64,000 nt of DNA from Lutibacter sp. (GCF_030692605.1 NZ_JAUYUD010000085.1:62001-126000), one strand, 5' to 3'. Positions 9,434 to 19,195 are shown, counted from the first letter of the stretch. The notes: generated from the sequence alone by a model not told the origin. Program-made: numbers and translations.

Positions 9434-10506
9434 TAAACATTTGTGGTTTTAGGCTTTGAGCTCTTATATTCAAGTGATTCGGATTTTCTCCAGCAATCTA
9501 AGGCATAACAGGCCATGGCGGTAGCAAAAATTCCGTCTTGATCGGAAACAAATGAATTTCCTCCTCCATGGGCGTTGTTCCATGAAGCAATCTGGCTGGG
9601 GTCTATCACATCAGGAGCAGGGATTCGCAAAATAAAACTTCCAGCCCAACTTCCATCTTGCAGTTGAGATTTTAGCAAGGCGTTCCCACACCTTGCTCTT
9701 TCTTGATTATAGCCCAAGTACGATAAATGAACAAAAGATTCAAGTGCCAGTGCAGAAGTAAAAGGATCTAAAGTTTCTGATGAATCTTGTCCGAAACCAC
9801 CATTTAGAAGTTGTTGGCGAATCAGCCCCTCGGCAATCTTTCTAGAATTTTCTTCGGGTAAAAACTCTTGTTGCAATGACAACGCTCTTAGCAAAAGCGT
9901 TGATGTATAATATGGACCTCGCCACCAATACGAATTGATAAAGCCTTCACTTGTTTGACTATTTATAAGCCAGTTTAGAATTCCTGGCACTTTTTCATTA
10001 TTGATATCTGCAAGTACCGCTGCTATGGAAACATCAGGGTGGGCAGATGTCCAGCCGGCAATAAAATCATCGCTAGGTGCAGAAATAAATTGACGAATAC
10101 CAGATTCTATTCGGTAGGTTGAAACACCTTTGTTTATAAAATGACTCCACAAAAAAACTTTAGCCTTCTCTAAGGCTAAGCCTGTCAATTCAGGGCTAGA
10201 TTTTAGGGCCAATAAAGACCATGCACTTGAATCTGCATCTGGAGGAACCATGACACTATATGACCAGCCTCCGGAAGAGTGGCGGGATTTTAAAAGAAAA
10301 TTTTGTGATTTTTTTATGGCCTCGGCGTCTTCACAAAGGGTATAAATATGTGCTAATACAAAACCAGTGACCCATATATCAGATTCCCCTGCCATAGTTG
10401 GGAAACCTCTCCAATTCCCGTTAACAGCTTTAGACAGAAGATATTTTATTCCTTTTTCAATGGCGTTGTCTACAGCCTCAAAGTCAAATTCATGTTTTAA
10501 ATTCAT
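9433..10506 (-). CDS. Prenyltransferase/squalene-oxidase-repeat protein, putative single-domain class II terpene cyclase
   Basis: Several QW-like repeats (KSRHSSGGWSYS, RQQLLNGGFGQ, KSQLQDGSWAGS) and a PPDADSSAW motif at the position of the class II DxDD/DxDTT catalytic motif. Confidence 0.75.
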   Translation of the reverse strand: MNLKHEFDFEAVDNAIEKGIKYLLSKAVNGNWRGFPTMAGESDIWVTGFVLAHIYTLCEDAEAIKKSQNFLLKSRHSSGGWSYSVMVPPDADSSAWSLLALKSSPELTGLALEKAKVFLWSHFINKGVSTYRIESGIRQFISAPSDDFIAGWTSAHPDVSIAAVLADINNEKVPGILNWLINSQTSEGFINSYWWRGPYYTSTLLLRALSLQQEFLPEENSRKIAEGLIRQQLLNGGFGQDSSETLDPFTSALALESFVHLSYLGYNQERARCGNALLKSQLQDGSWAGSFILRIPAPDVIDPSQIASWNNAHGGGNSFVSDQDGIFATAMACYALDCWRKSESLEYKSSKPKTTNV

Positions 10507-10571
10507 TCACTATTAGTTAAAAATAGGTTTTGAAATATACGGAAATTTTCTCGTTCCTTAAAAATTTTGAT

Positions 10572-10603
10572 TATCTTTAAATTATGATTGAAACTCAATC
10601 ATA
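10572..10603 (+). promoter_or_regulatory. Putative divergent promoter with operator-like inverted repeat
   Basis: TATCTTTA (near TAnnTTTG) followed by the perfect inverted repeat TATGATTGA-AAC-TCAATCATA (10583-10603) upstream of the 10631 ORF. Confidence 0.5.
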
Positions 10604-10630
10604 GTATTATTAACTACTTAAAACTAAAAA

Positions 10631-10984
10631 ATGGATAGAAAAATCACAATCGAAAAAGGAAATCCAGATGGGACACTAACCCTATCTGATAAGGATGATA
10701 CTAATGGTATCTCCGGCGACCAAATTACTTGGGTTATTGCCCCTAATTCTGGTGTCGCAAGCATTACTAAAATTCATGAAAAAGATGACTCAAATAATGT
10801 TTTCATTGGTGAGCCATCACTGCAACCAGATGGTTCTTGGATGGGAACCTTAATTAATGTTGAAGTTGTAACTATTGAGAAATACTATATAAATTGGACA
10901 ACAGCTGGTGGTGGTTGGCTTGGTCAAGATGGTAAAGGCCTACCTATGACCTACGATCCAAAAATTACGGTTAACCCGAAATAA
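10631..10984 (+). CDS. Small uncharacterised protein, probably beta-rich, ending TYDPKITVNPK
   Basis: 117-aa ORF, 5 nt upstream of the cyclase gene; no recognised enzymatic motif. Confidence 0.75.
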   Translation: MDRKITIEKGNPDGTLTLSDKDDTNGISGDQITWVIAPNSGVASITKIHEKDDSNNVFIGEPSLQPDGSWMGTLINVEVVTIEKYYINWTTAGGGWLGQDGKGLPMTYDPKITVNPK

Positions 10985-10989
10985 TAATT

Positions 10990-12825
10990 ATGCTGTTTGA
11001 AAGAAAAGCTTGTTACTTGCTAATAGGCTTTTTTTACCTACTAACTAATATTTGTTCTGCCCAAGATCAAAGAGTGGCAGATAGTCTGGCAGTTATCTAT
11101 AAAGCGGATTCTTTAAAGGGCGAAGCTAAATTAGAATTGCTAAGAAACCTGTGTTTTAATGAGGTTAATGACCTTAAAAAGGCCTTACAATTTGCAGAGG
11201 AGTTAATCAACTTGTCCGAACAAATAGACAATAATTATTATAAGGCTCACGGTTATTTTCAAAAGGGAACTAAAAATGCACGGTTAGGAGATTTGGAAGA
11301 AGCTGTAAAGGCTTTTTTTAGGGGTGCAGAAATTGCAAAGAAAGATAAAAATATTAATCTTGAAGGCAGTTCCTATGGAGCTTTAGCTGATATTTATTCC
11401 ATTTCTGACAATCACAAAAATGCGATGCTTTACTATAATAAGGCTATTGCTACCCTACGAAAATCAGATGACACGATTGCCTTGGCGTCCTACATTTTAA
11501 ATGCGGGTGACGCCTTGCTCGCTAACAAAGAATATGATTCGGCCCTAGTGTACTTTAAAGAATCAGGAGCAATTTTTGAACGAGTCAATTACGCAATTGG
11601 GAAAGCCTATAACTTAGGTAATATAGGGATGGTCTATGCCAATATTGGGAAAAATGAACTTGCTGAAAAAAACATCAATGAAGCAATCCGAATATTGGAA
11701 GAATCTGGCGATTACCATCCTATTTGTGTCTATCTTATCTACATGTCCGATATCTATTTAGAAAAGGGAGATCATGGCGCTGCATTAAAGTATGCTCAAA
11801 GAAGTTTAGAATTAGGAGAAAAATATGGATTAAAAGAACAGATCGGTGATGCCAATCTCAAATTATCTGAACTGTACGAAAATGCAGGGAACACAAAAAA
11901 ATCCTTAAAGCATTATAAGGATTACATTGTCTATCGGGATAGTTTGAACAATATCAAATCGGTACAATACATGGCCGATCTACGCACTAATTACGAAGTA
12001 TCTCAAAAGCAAACTGAAGTAAACTTGCTCAGCCAACAAAAAAAGAACCAACGAATAGTTGTAATTGCTACAGTAATTGCAATGTTTTTGATAGGTTTAA
12101 TTGCCATTGGACTATTCAGACGAAATAAATTTATTCAAAAGACCAAACAAATCATTGAGAAAGAAAAAGAGCGTTCCGATAATTTATTGCTGAATATACT
12201 ACCTGAAGAAACAGCTCTTGAGTTAAAAGAAAATGGGAAAGTACTGGCTAAAAAGTTTGAATCTGTTACCGTTTTATTTTCTGACTTTAAAGGTTTTACA
12301 AAGTATTCAGAAAACTTATCTCCAGAATCTTTGGTAGAAACTATTGGTTTTTATTTTTCAAAATTTGATGAAATCACAGAAAAGTATGGCCTAGAAAAAA
12401 TTAAAACCATTGGAGATGCTTATATGTGTGCCGGAGGTTTGCCTTTCCCAACAGAAGATCATGCCTACAAAATGGTAATGGCAGCCTTTGAAATTGCTGA
12501 ATTTGTAGAAAAGACCAAAAAAGATGTAGAAGCCAGTGAAATGACTTTTGATATTCGTATTGGTATTAATACTGGTACTGTTGTAGCTGGTGTAGTGGGA
12601 AGTAAGAAATTTGCCTATGATATTTGGGGAGATACTGTAAATGTTGCCTCTCGAATGGAATCTATGTCTGAACCGGGAAAAATAAATGTATCAGAAAATA
12701 CTTATGAGTTGATAAGGAACGAATTTGACTGTGAGTATAGAGGTGAAATTGAGGTTAAAAATAGAGGGATGATGAAGATGTATTTTGTAAATAACATTAA
12801 AATTGGGAAACTTCGAGTTTTTTAA
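10990..12825 (+). CDS. TPR-repeat, membrane-anchored class III adenylate/guanylate cyclase
   Basis: Signal peptide, tetratricopeptide repeats, TM segment IVVIATVIAMFLIGLIAIGLF, and a cyclase domain with SDFKGFT, EKIKTIGDAYM, FAYDIWGDTVNVASRM. Confidence 0.93.
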   Translation: MLFERKACYLLIGFFYLLTNICSAQDQRVADSLAVIYKADSLKGEAKLELLRNLCFNEVNDLKKALQFAEELINLSEQIDNNYYKAHGYFQKGTKNARLGDLEEAVKAFFRGAEIAKKDKNINLEGSSYGALADIYSISDNHKNAMLYYNKAIATLRKSDDTIALASYILNAGDALLANKEYDSALVYFKESGAIFERVNYAIGKAYNLGNIGMVYANIGKNELAEKNINEAIRILEESGDYHPICVYLIYMSDIYLEKGDHGAALKYAQRSLELGEKYGLKEQIGDANLKLSELYENAGNTKKSLKHYKDYIVYRDSLNNIKSVQYMADLRTNYEVSQKQTEVNLLSQQKKNQRIVVIATVIAMFLIGLIAIGLFRRNKFIQKTKQIIEKEKERSDNLLLNILPEETALELKENGKVLAKKFESVTVLFSDFKGFTKYSENLSPESLVETIGFYFSKFDEITEKYGLEKIKTIGDAYMCAGGLPFPTEDHAYKMVMAAFEIAEFVEKTKKDVEASEMTFDIRIGINTGTVVAGVVGSKKFAYDIWGDTVNVASRMESMSEPGKINVSENTYELIRNEFDCEYRGEIEVKNRGMMKMYFVNNIKIGKLRVF

Positions 12826-13132
12826 GATGAAAAAAAGTTAGAATAATAAACACTTTTTTAGATAAAATATGTTCATTGATTGCAAATTAAGTTTTGGCTA
12901 TTTAATTAAATTCAAACTGTAAGACAACCCTTATTTTACTATTTCCATTATTTATATCATTAACAGCTTTGTAGTTTATTGGACTTTGTTTGATTTTGTT
13001 GTTGTGGCAGATCGATTTCTTGGCACAGGGTTTATGTGTGAGCTTGTAATAAGGAAGTTAAATTTAATAACAAAATAAAATCTAAGGTCTTTTATAAATT
13101 CAGAACAACTTTTTCATCAAATTAACATTAAA

Positions 13133-14146
13133 CTATTTCAATGTTTGTTGCCATTTCCACGCAGAAAGTAATGCATCATCTAAAGATAATTTTGCAGTCC
13201 AACCTAATTCGGTTTTGGCAATAGTTGTATCGGCATAAGCAGCAGTAATATCACCTAATCTTCGCTCAACAAATTTGTAATTTAGTTTTTTACCTGTTAC
13301 TTTTTCAAAAGAATGAATAATTTCTAATACGGAGTTTCCAGTTCCAGAACCAATATTAAAAACTTCAAAATTAGAGTTGTTTTTAGCATCAATTAATCTT
13401 TTTAAAGCCACAATATGAGCTTGTGCCAAATCAACCACATGAATATAATCTCTTATGGCTGTTCCATCTGGAGTTGGATAATCATTTCCAAAAACAGACA
13501 GTTCTTTACGAATACCAGCAGCAGTTTGTGTTACAAAAGGGATTAAATTTTGTGGAGTACCAATGGGTAATTCTCCAATTTTTGCAGATTCGTGTGAGCC
13601 AATTGGATTAAAATAGCGCAAGGCAATTGCTCTTATATTTGAAACTTTAGTGGTATCTTTTATAATTTCTTCCCCCATTTTTTTTGTGTTTCCATAAGGT
13701 GATTCCGCTGGTTTTACAGTTGCATTTTCTGTTATTGGCAACTCATCGGCTTGTCCGTATACGGTGCAGGATGAACTGAAAATAAAATTCAACACATTAG
13801 TTGCTTTCATTTCTTGCAATAGATAAATCAAAGTGCTAATATTATTTTCATAATATTCTAAAGGTTTTTCAACGCTTTCACCAACTGCTTTTGAAGCTGC
13901 AAAGTGAATTACACCATCTATTTTATTGGTTGAAAAGAAATTTTGAACAGCCTTTTTATCTTTTAAATCAAAATTAAAATAACTTGGTTTTATAGCAGTT
14001 ATTGAAGTTATTTTATCTAAAACGTCTAGTGTTGAATTAGATAAATTGTCAATTATTAGAACTTCAAAACCTTCGTTTTGAAGTTCTACAACTGTATGAG
14101 ATCCAATAAAGCCTAATCCACCAGTTACTAAAATTTTCTTCATCAA
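13133..14146 (-). CDS. galE: UDP-glucose 4-epimerase
   Basis: GGLGFIGSHTVVEL, SSSCTVYGQ, SPYGNTKKMGE and RYFNPIGSH motifs. Confidence 0.93.
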   Translation of the reverse strand: MMKKILVTGGLGFIGSHTVVELQNEGFEVLIIDNLSNSTLDVLDKITSITAIKPSYFNFDLKDKKAVQNFFSTNKIDGVIHFAASKAVGESVEKPLEYYENNISTLIYLLQEMKATNVLNFIFSSSCTVYGQADELPITENATVKPAESPYGNTKKMGEEIIKDTTKVSNIRAIALRYFNPIGSHESAKIGELPIGTPQNLIPFVTQTAAGIRKELSVFGNDYPTPDGTAIRDYIHVVDLAQAHIVALKRLIDAKNNSNFEVFNIGSGTGNSVLEIIHSFEKVTGKKLNYKFVERRLGDITAAYADTTIAKTELGWTAKLSLDDALLSAWKWQQTLK

Positions 14147-15273
14147 TTAGTTACAAAATTTAAGATAGTATTTATAATAAAATCTTGTTGTTCTTTATCC
14201 AATTCGGTATGCATTGGTAACGAAATTACAGTATCTATCAACTCATTTGTAACTTTAAAATCTGCTTCGTTATAACGATCATCTACATACGCTTTTTGGC
14301 TGTGTAATGGCACAGGGTAATAAATAGCATTTGGAATTCCGTTATCTAATAAATGCTGATGCAATTCGTTGCGTTTTCCATTGGTGATTTGCAAGGTATA
14401 TTGATGAAAAACATGTGTTGTAAATAAACTTGTGGCAGGTGTTATAATGTTTTTGTTTGTTGAAAAAGCAGTTGAATAATAAGCTGCTGCTTTTTGTCGA
14501 GTATTGCAATAGTTATCTAATTCGCGTAATTTAATTCTTAAAATGGCAGCTTGAATACTATCTAGACGAGAATTTACTCCAACTACATCATGGTAATAAC
14601 GTTTGTACATTCCGTGATTTACAATGCCTCTTAATGTATGAGCAAGTTCATCATCATTGGTAAAAATAGCACCTCCATCTCCATAACAGCCTAAATTTTT
14701 AGATGGGAAAAATGAAGTTGTGCCAACAATACCGATAGTGCCAGCTTTCTTTTTTGTGCCATCACTAAATATATAATCTGCACCAATTGCTTGCGCGTTG
14801 TCTTCTATAACATATAAGTTGTGTTTTTTAGCAACTTTTAAAACAGCTTCCATATTTGCGCATTGCCCAAATAAATGAACAGGTACAATTGCTTTTGTTT
14901 TTGTGGTTATCGCCTTTTTTAGGGCTTCAATATCCATGTTAAACGTATCTTTTTTCACATCAACCAAAACAGGAGTTAATTGTAATAAAGCAATAACTTC
15001 AACAGTAGCAGCAAAGGTAAAATCTGCAGTAATAACTTCATCACCAGGTTTTAAATTTAAACCCATCATGGCAATTTGAAGCGCATCTGTACCGTTTGCA
15101 CAAGGAATTACATGTTTTACTCCTAAATAATTTTCTAGCTCTTTTTGAAATTGTTGAACTTCAGGACCATTTATATAAGCCGAAGATTCTAAAACAGCAA
15201 TAATATTTTTATCAACTTGGTCTTTAATTTTGATATATTGACTTTGTAAGTCAACCATTTGTATTTTTTTCAT
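14143..15273 (-). CDS. DegT/DnrJ/EryC1/StrS family aminotransferase (sugar aminotransferase)
   Basis: CANGTDALQIAMM, IEDNAQAIGADY and SFFPSKNLGCYGDGGAI motifs; overlaps galE by 4 nt. Confidence 0.92.
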   Translation of the reverse strand: MKKIQMVDLQSQYIKIKDQVDKNIIAVLESSAYINGPEVQQFQKELENYLGVKHVIPCANGTDALQIAMMGLNLKPGDEVITADFTFAATVEVIALLQLTPVLVDVKKDTFNMDIEALKKAITTKTKAIVPVHLFGQCANMEAVLKVAKKHNLYVIEDNAQAIGADYIFSDGTKKKAGTIGIVGTTSFFPSKNLGCYGDGGAIFTNDDELAHTLRGIVNHGMYKRYYHDVVGVNSRLDSIQAAILRIKLRELDNYCNTRQKAAAYYSTAFSTNKNIITPATSLFTTHVFHQYTLQITNGKRNELHQHLLDNGIPNAIYYPVPLHSQKAYVDDRYNEADFKVTNELIDTVISLPMHTELDKEQQDFIINTILNFVTN

Positions 15274-15359
15274 TGAAAGTGATTAAGTAATATACTGAAC
15301 AAAAATACAATAAAAGGGATTGCAATACAATCTAATAATTAGATAACCGCAACAACGTT

Positions 15360-16247
15360 TTATTCAAATAAATTGGAAGATAAATAACGATCACCTCTGT
15401 CTGGAATAACAGTGACAATAACTCCTTTGGTTAAAGTAGAGGCAATTTTGAGTGAAGCAACAACAGCACCTCCGCCACTCATTCCTGCAAAAACACCTTC
15501 TTTTTTAGCAAGTATCTTTGTCATTTCACTAGCTTCTTCCTCACTAATTTCCACAATAGAATCTACTTTTGAAGCATCAAATATTTTAGGTAGAAATTCT
15601 TTCGACCATTTTCTAATTCCAGGAATTCTTGAATTATCAGTTGGTTGAGCGCCAATAATTTGAATGTTCTTGTTTTTTTCTTTCAAAAAAGTTGAAGTTC
15701 CCATAATAGTTCCGGTTGTTCCCATTGCAGAAACAAAATGCGTTATTTCTCCGTTGGTATCTTTCCAAATTTCTGGCCCAGTAGTTTTATAATGTGCTTT
15801 CCAATTATCGTTATTGGCAAATTGATTTAACATATAATAGCCTTTTTCAATTACTTGTTTTTCGGCATAAGTTCTTGATCCTTCAATTCCAATTTCAGCA
15901 TCTGTTAACGTAACTTTTGCTCCATAAGCCCTCATCGTTTGAATACGTTCTTTTGTGGAGTTTTCGGGCATTACTAATTCAATGTTTAGTCCAAATTGTT
16001 GAGCAATCATAGCTAAAGCAATTCCAGTATTTCCGCTTGTTGCTTCAATTAAGTAATCGCCTTTTTTAATTTCATTTCTATTAATAGCTTCGTTAATCAT
16101 ATTAAAAGCGGACCTATCTTTTACGCTACCAGCAGGATTATTACCTTCTATTTTCAAAAATATTGACACGTCTTTTTTGTCGAAAATATTTTTAATTTTT
16201 ACTAAAGGTGTATTACCTATGAAATCACATATAGAATGCCGTATCAT
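15360..16247 (-). CDS. cysM: Cysteine synthase (CysM-type)
   Basis: NPAGSVKDRSA PLP lysine motif, EATSGNTGIA, GTTGTIMG. Confidence 0.9.
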   Translation of the reverse strand: MIRHSICDFIGNTPLVKIKNIFDKKDVSIFLKIEGNNPAGSVKDRSAFNMINEAINRNEIKKGDYLIEATSGNTGIALAMIAQQFGLNIELVMPENSTKERIQTMRAYGAKVTLTDAEIGIEGSRTYAEKQVIEKGYYMLNQFANNDNWKAHYKTTGPEIWKDTNGEITHFVSAMGTTGTIMGTSTFLKEKNKNIQIIGAQPTDNSRIPGIRKWSKEFLPKIFDASKVDSIVEISEEEASEMTKILAKKEGVFAGMSGGGAVVASLKIASTLTKGVIVTVIPDRGDRYLSSNLFE

Positions 16248-17038
16248 TTTTTTTTATTTAGTTTTAACTTAATTTCATTTGTATGGTAAACGATTGAGTT
16301 TTTTGGAACCGATGAGGTAATCCAAACATTTCCACCAATTGTACTGTTTTTACCTATAATAGTTTCACCTCCAAGTATTGTAGCATTTGCGTAAATGGTT
16401 ACATTATCCTCAACAGTTGGATGACGTTTCGTGTTTTTTAATTCCTTTGAAACTTGCAAAGCACCTAAAGTAACACCTTGATAAATTTTCACGTGGTCTT
16501 TAATTATACAGGTTTCACCTATAACCGTTCCAGTTGCGTGATCAATAAAAAATGATTTACCAATAGTTGCCCCTGGATGGATGTCGGTTCCAGTTTTACT
16601 ATGGGCATATTCGCTCATTAACCTTGGAATTAAGGGTGTATTTAATAGTAATAATTCATGACTAAATCTGTAAATAGCTATGGCATAAAACCCTGGGTAT
16701 GCCAAATAAACTTCTTCTATACTAGTGGAAGCAGGATCGTTATTTACCAATTCTTGAGCGTCTAAATTCAAATTTTCTAAAATAGTTGGTAATTTTAATA
16801 AGAAACTTGTCCAAATTTTTTCACAAGAACCATCTTTAATTAAGCAAGCAAGTTTATAAATTTCTTTAAAATCAGTTTCTAATTGTTCAATGTTACTTTT
16901 TACACAAGCTTCCGCATCAAATAAAGTATAGAATAAGTTGTTCGTAAATTTTTCAGTTTTATGTTTTAAACTGAAATTTAAATGAGGTCTATTTTTATTT
17001 GCAATAATTTTATGAATTATTTCTTCTTTTGTTGTCAT
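16244..17038 (-). CDS. cysE: Serine O-acetyltransferase
   Basis: C-terminal hexapeptide repeats (DIHPGATIGKSFFIDHATGTVIGET); 4-nt overlap with cysM. Confidence 0.9.
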   Translation of the reverse strand: MTTKEEIIHKIIANKNRPHLNFSLKHKTEKFTNNLFYTLFDAEACVKSNIEQLETDFKEIYKLACLIKDGSCEKIWTSFLLKLPTILENLNLDAQELVNNDPASTSIEEVYLAYPGFYAIAIYRFSHELLLLNTPLIPRLMSEYAHSKTGTDIHPGATIGKSFFIDHATGTVIGETCIIKDHVKIYQGVTLGALQVSKELKNTKRHPTVEDNVTIYANATILGGETIIGKNSTIGGNVWITSSVPKNSIVYHTNEIKLKLNKKK

Positions 17039-17086
17039 GTTTTTTGTTGACGATTTTAATTTTTGGTCGTAAAAATGTTTAATAGA

Positions 17087-17839
17087 TTACCAATGTTTGT
17101 ACACCTCATTAAAGGGAATTCTAAAACGATCGCCATAAACGCCCTCCGGTTTTCTAATTCCACAAGAAATAATCATATTTATTTCTGAACTAGTGGGAAG
17201 TTTCAGTATTTTTTTAACTCTTAATGAATCAATTCCTTCCATAGGGCACGTGTCGTAACCTTCTGCAGCCATGCTTAACATAAAAGTTTGTGCCGCTAAA
17301 CCTGCACTTTTATGGGCAACTACTCGCATATCTGATTTTCGGAGTTGGCGATAAGTTGGTCTAAATAAACCAGTTATCCACGAGCCAAAATATTTTAAAT
17401 AACCAAAAATTCCTAAAAACTCGCTATAAGCAAATGGCATAATTTTTTTATAATAATTTAATGCAAATTTTTCGCGCTTTGAATATTCTTGTGCTTGTTT
17501 TTTACCAAATAAATGAGTTAAATAAGTTTTATGAGATTTAACTCTATTTTTCCATAAATCTTTTCTAACCACCACAACTACCATTTCTTGGGCTGTTGAT
17601 GCTGCACTCTGGCCTAAACATGCAACAGCTAATTGATCTAAAACATTTTTAGAGGAAATATGGTGAAACTCCCATAATTGCATATTGCTGCTGTTAGGTG
17701 CAAGGGTGGCTTGTTCAATACATTTTTTAACTAATTGGGTATCAATTTGTTTATCATTATCGTACACTCTCACAGATCGACGATAATTTAATGCCTCTAA
17801 AAAGGCTGTTTTATTTTCCATAAGTGTAAAACTAAACAA
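17087..17839 (-). CDS. Nitroreductase family protein
   Basis: RRSVRVYD N-terminus, APNSSNMQLWEF, and C-terminal SCGIRKPEGVYGDRFRIP. Confidence 0.85.
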   Translation of the reverse strand: MFSFTLMENKTAFLEALNYRRSVRVYDNDKQIDTQLVKKCIEQATLAPNSSNMQLWEFHHISSKNVLDQLAVACLGQSAASTAQEMVVVVVRKDLWKNRVKSHKTYLTHLFGKKQAQEYSKREKFALNYYKKIMPFAYSEFLGIFGYLKYFGSWITGLFRPTYRQLRKSDMRVVAHKSAGLAAQTFMLSMAAEGYDTCPMEGIDSLRVKKILKLPTSSEINMIISCGIRKPEGVYGDRFRIPFNEVYKHW

Positions 17840-18002
17840 AAACTTTTGACTTTAAACTTTTCAAAAATGAAGATTTAACTCTGCTCGCTCACCTGTAATA
17901 GTTTACTGTTTTTTCTTCTTGCTTAAAGATTTCTAATTTTTAAAATTAATTTTTGCCTGTATTACTATTTTCTCTAAATTACTTTTAAACTATAAACTTC
18001 AT

Positions 18003-19118
18003 TTAAATAATAGTTGATTGTCCCAAGTCAATATTGTGTTTATTGTAAAAAGTATTGTCATTATCTAAAACAAAATCTCTTATAAAGTTTCCAACACTTG
18101 AAGTAGAAAAATGATTAATTTCGTTTAAATCTGGAGTGCAAATATTTAATTCAATAGATTTTTCAACTGCATTTTTTATTGTTTCTGCTTCATAAAATAG
18201 TCCAAAGTGGTCCAAAAGCATTGCGGCTGATAGTACTGCTGCCAATGGATTTGCAATATTTTTTCCTTTTGCTTGCCGATACGAGCCATGTATAGGTTCA
18301 AAAAGTGCCGATTTATTTCCTATTGAAGCAGAAGCCAATAAGCCTATAGATCCTGAAATTACACTGGCCTCATCTGATAAAATATCACCAAACATATTTT
18401 CAGTTAAAATAACATCAAACTGTTTTGGATTCAAAATTAATTGCATTGCAGCATTGTCTACATATAAAAAATCCAATTTTACGGTTGGATACAATTTTTT
18501 AATTTCTTGTACTCGTTTTCTCCATAATCTAGATGTTTCCAAAACATTTGCTTTGTCTACAAGGGTTAATTTTTTTCTTCTATTTTTTGCTGCAGCAAAA
18601 GCCATATGTGTAATTCTATCTATTTCTGCACTGGTATATGTACAAGTATCTGTTGCCGAATTTCCGTCTTCACTTAGTGTTTTTTCTCCAAAATAAATGC
18701 CTCCGGTAAGCTCTCTATAAATTATAAAATCGACTCCTTTAATCACTTTTTCCTTTAAATTTGATTTATGAATTAAAGGGGTATACGTAGTAATAGGTCT
18801 AATATTAGCAAATAAATCTAATTCTTTTCTCAGTTTTAATAGACCCTGCTCAGGTCTAATTTTGGAATTTGGATTGTTATCAAATTTTGGATCTCCTATT
18901 GCTCCAAACAACACGGCATCTGCTTTTTTACATATTTCAAGTGTTTTTTCGGGTAGTGGGTCTCCATAAGTGTCTATTGCAATACCCCCTACTAATTCGG
19001 TTTGATATAAAAATGTATGGTCGTATTTTTCAGCTATAGCATTTAACACTTTCAATGCTTGTTGAATAACCTCTGGACCAATTCCGTCTCCAGCCAAAAC
19101 AGCTATGTTTAGTTTCAT
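18003..19118 (-). CDS. leuB: 3-isopropylmalate dehydrogenase
   Basis: LAGDGIGPEV, TENMFGDILSDEAS and EPIHGSYRQAKGKNIANPLA motifs. Confidence 0.95.
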   Translation of the reverse strand: MKLNIAVLAGDGIGPEVIQQALKVLNAIAEKYDHTFLYQTELVGGIAIDTYGDPLPEKTLEICKKADAVLFGAIGDPKFDNNPNSKIRPEQGLLKLRKELDLFANIRPITTYTPLIHKSNLKEKVIKGVDFIIYRELTGGIYFGEKTLSEDGNSATDTCTYTSAEIDRITHMAFAAAKNRRKKLTLVDKANVLETSRLWRKRVQEIKKLYPTVKLDFLYVDNAAMQLILNPKQFDVILTENMFGDILSDEASVISGSIGLLASASIGNKSALFEPIHGSYRQAKGKNIANPLAAVLSAAMLLDHFGLFYEAETIKNAVEKSIELNICTPDLNEINHFSTSSVGNFIRDFVLDNDNTFYNKHNIDLGQSTII

Positions 19119-19195
19119 AGAAAATAGATTTAAAAAAAAGTAACCAAAATTATGGTTACTCTAAATTATGAAATATTTTTTGTTTTTAAATAAAC

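Noticed and set aside
13133-15273. galE plus DegT aminotransferase as a polysaccharide biosynthesis cluster
   Set aside because: Only two genes, with no glycosyltransferase, flippase or polymerase nearby; too little to call a cluster.
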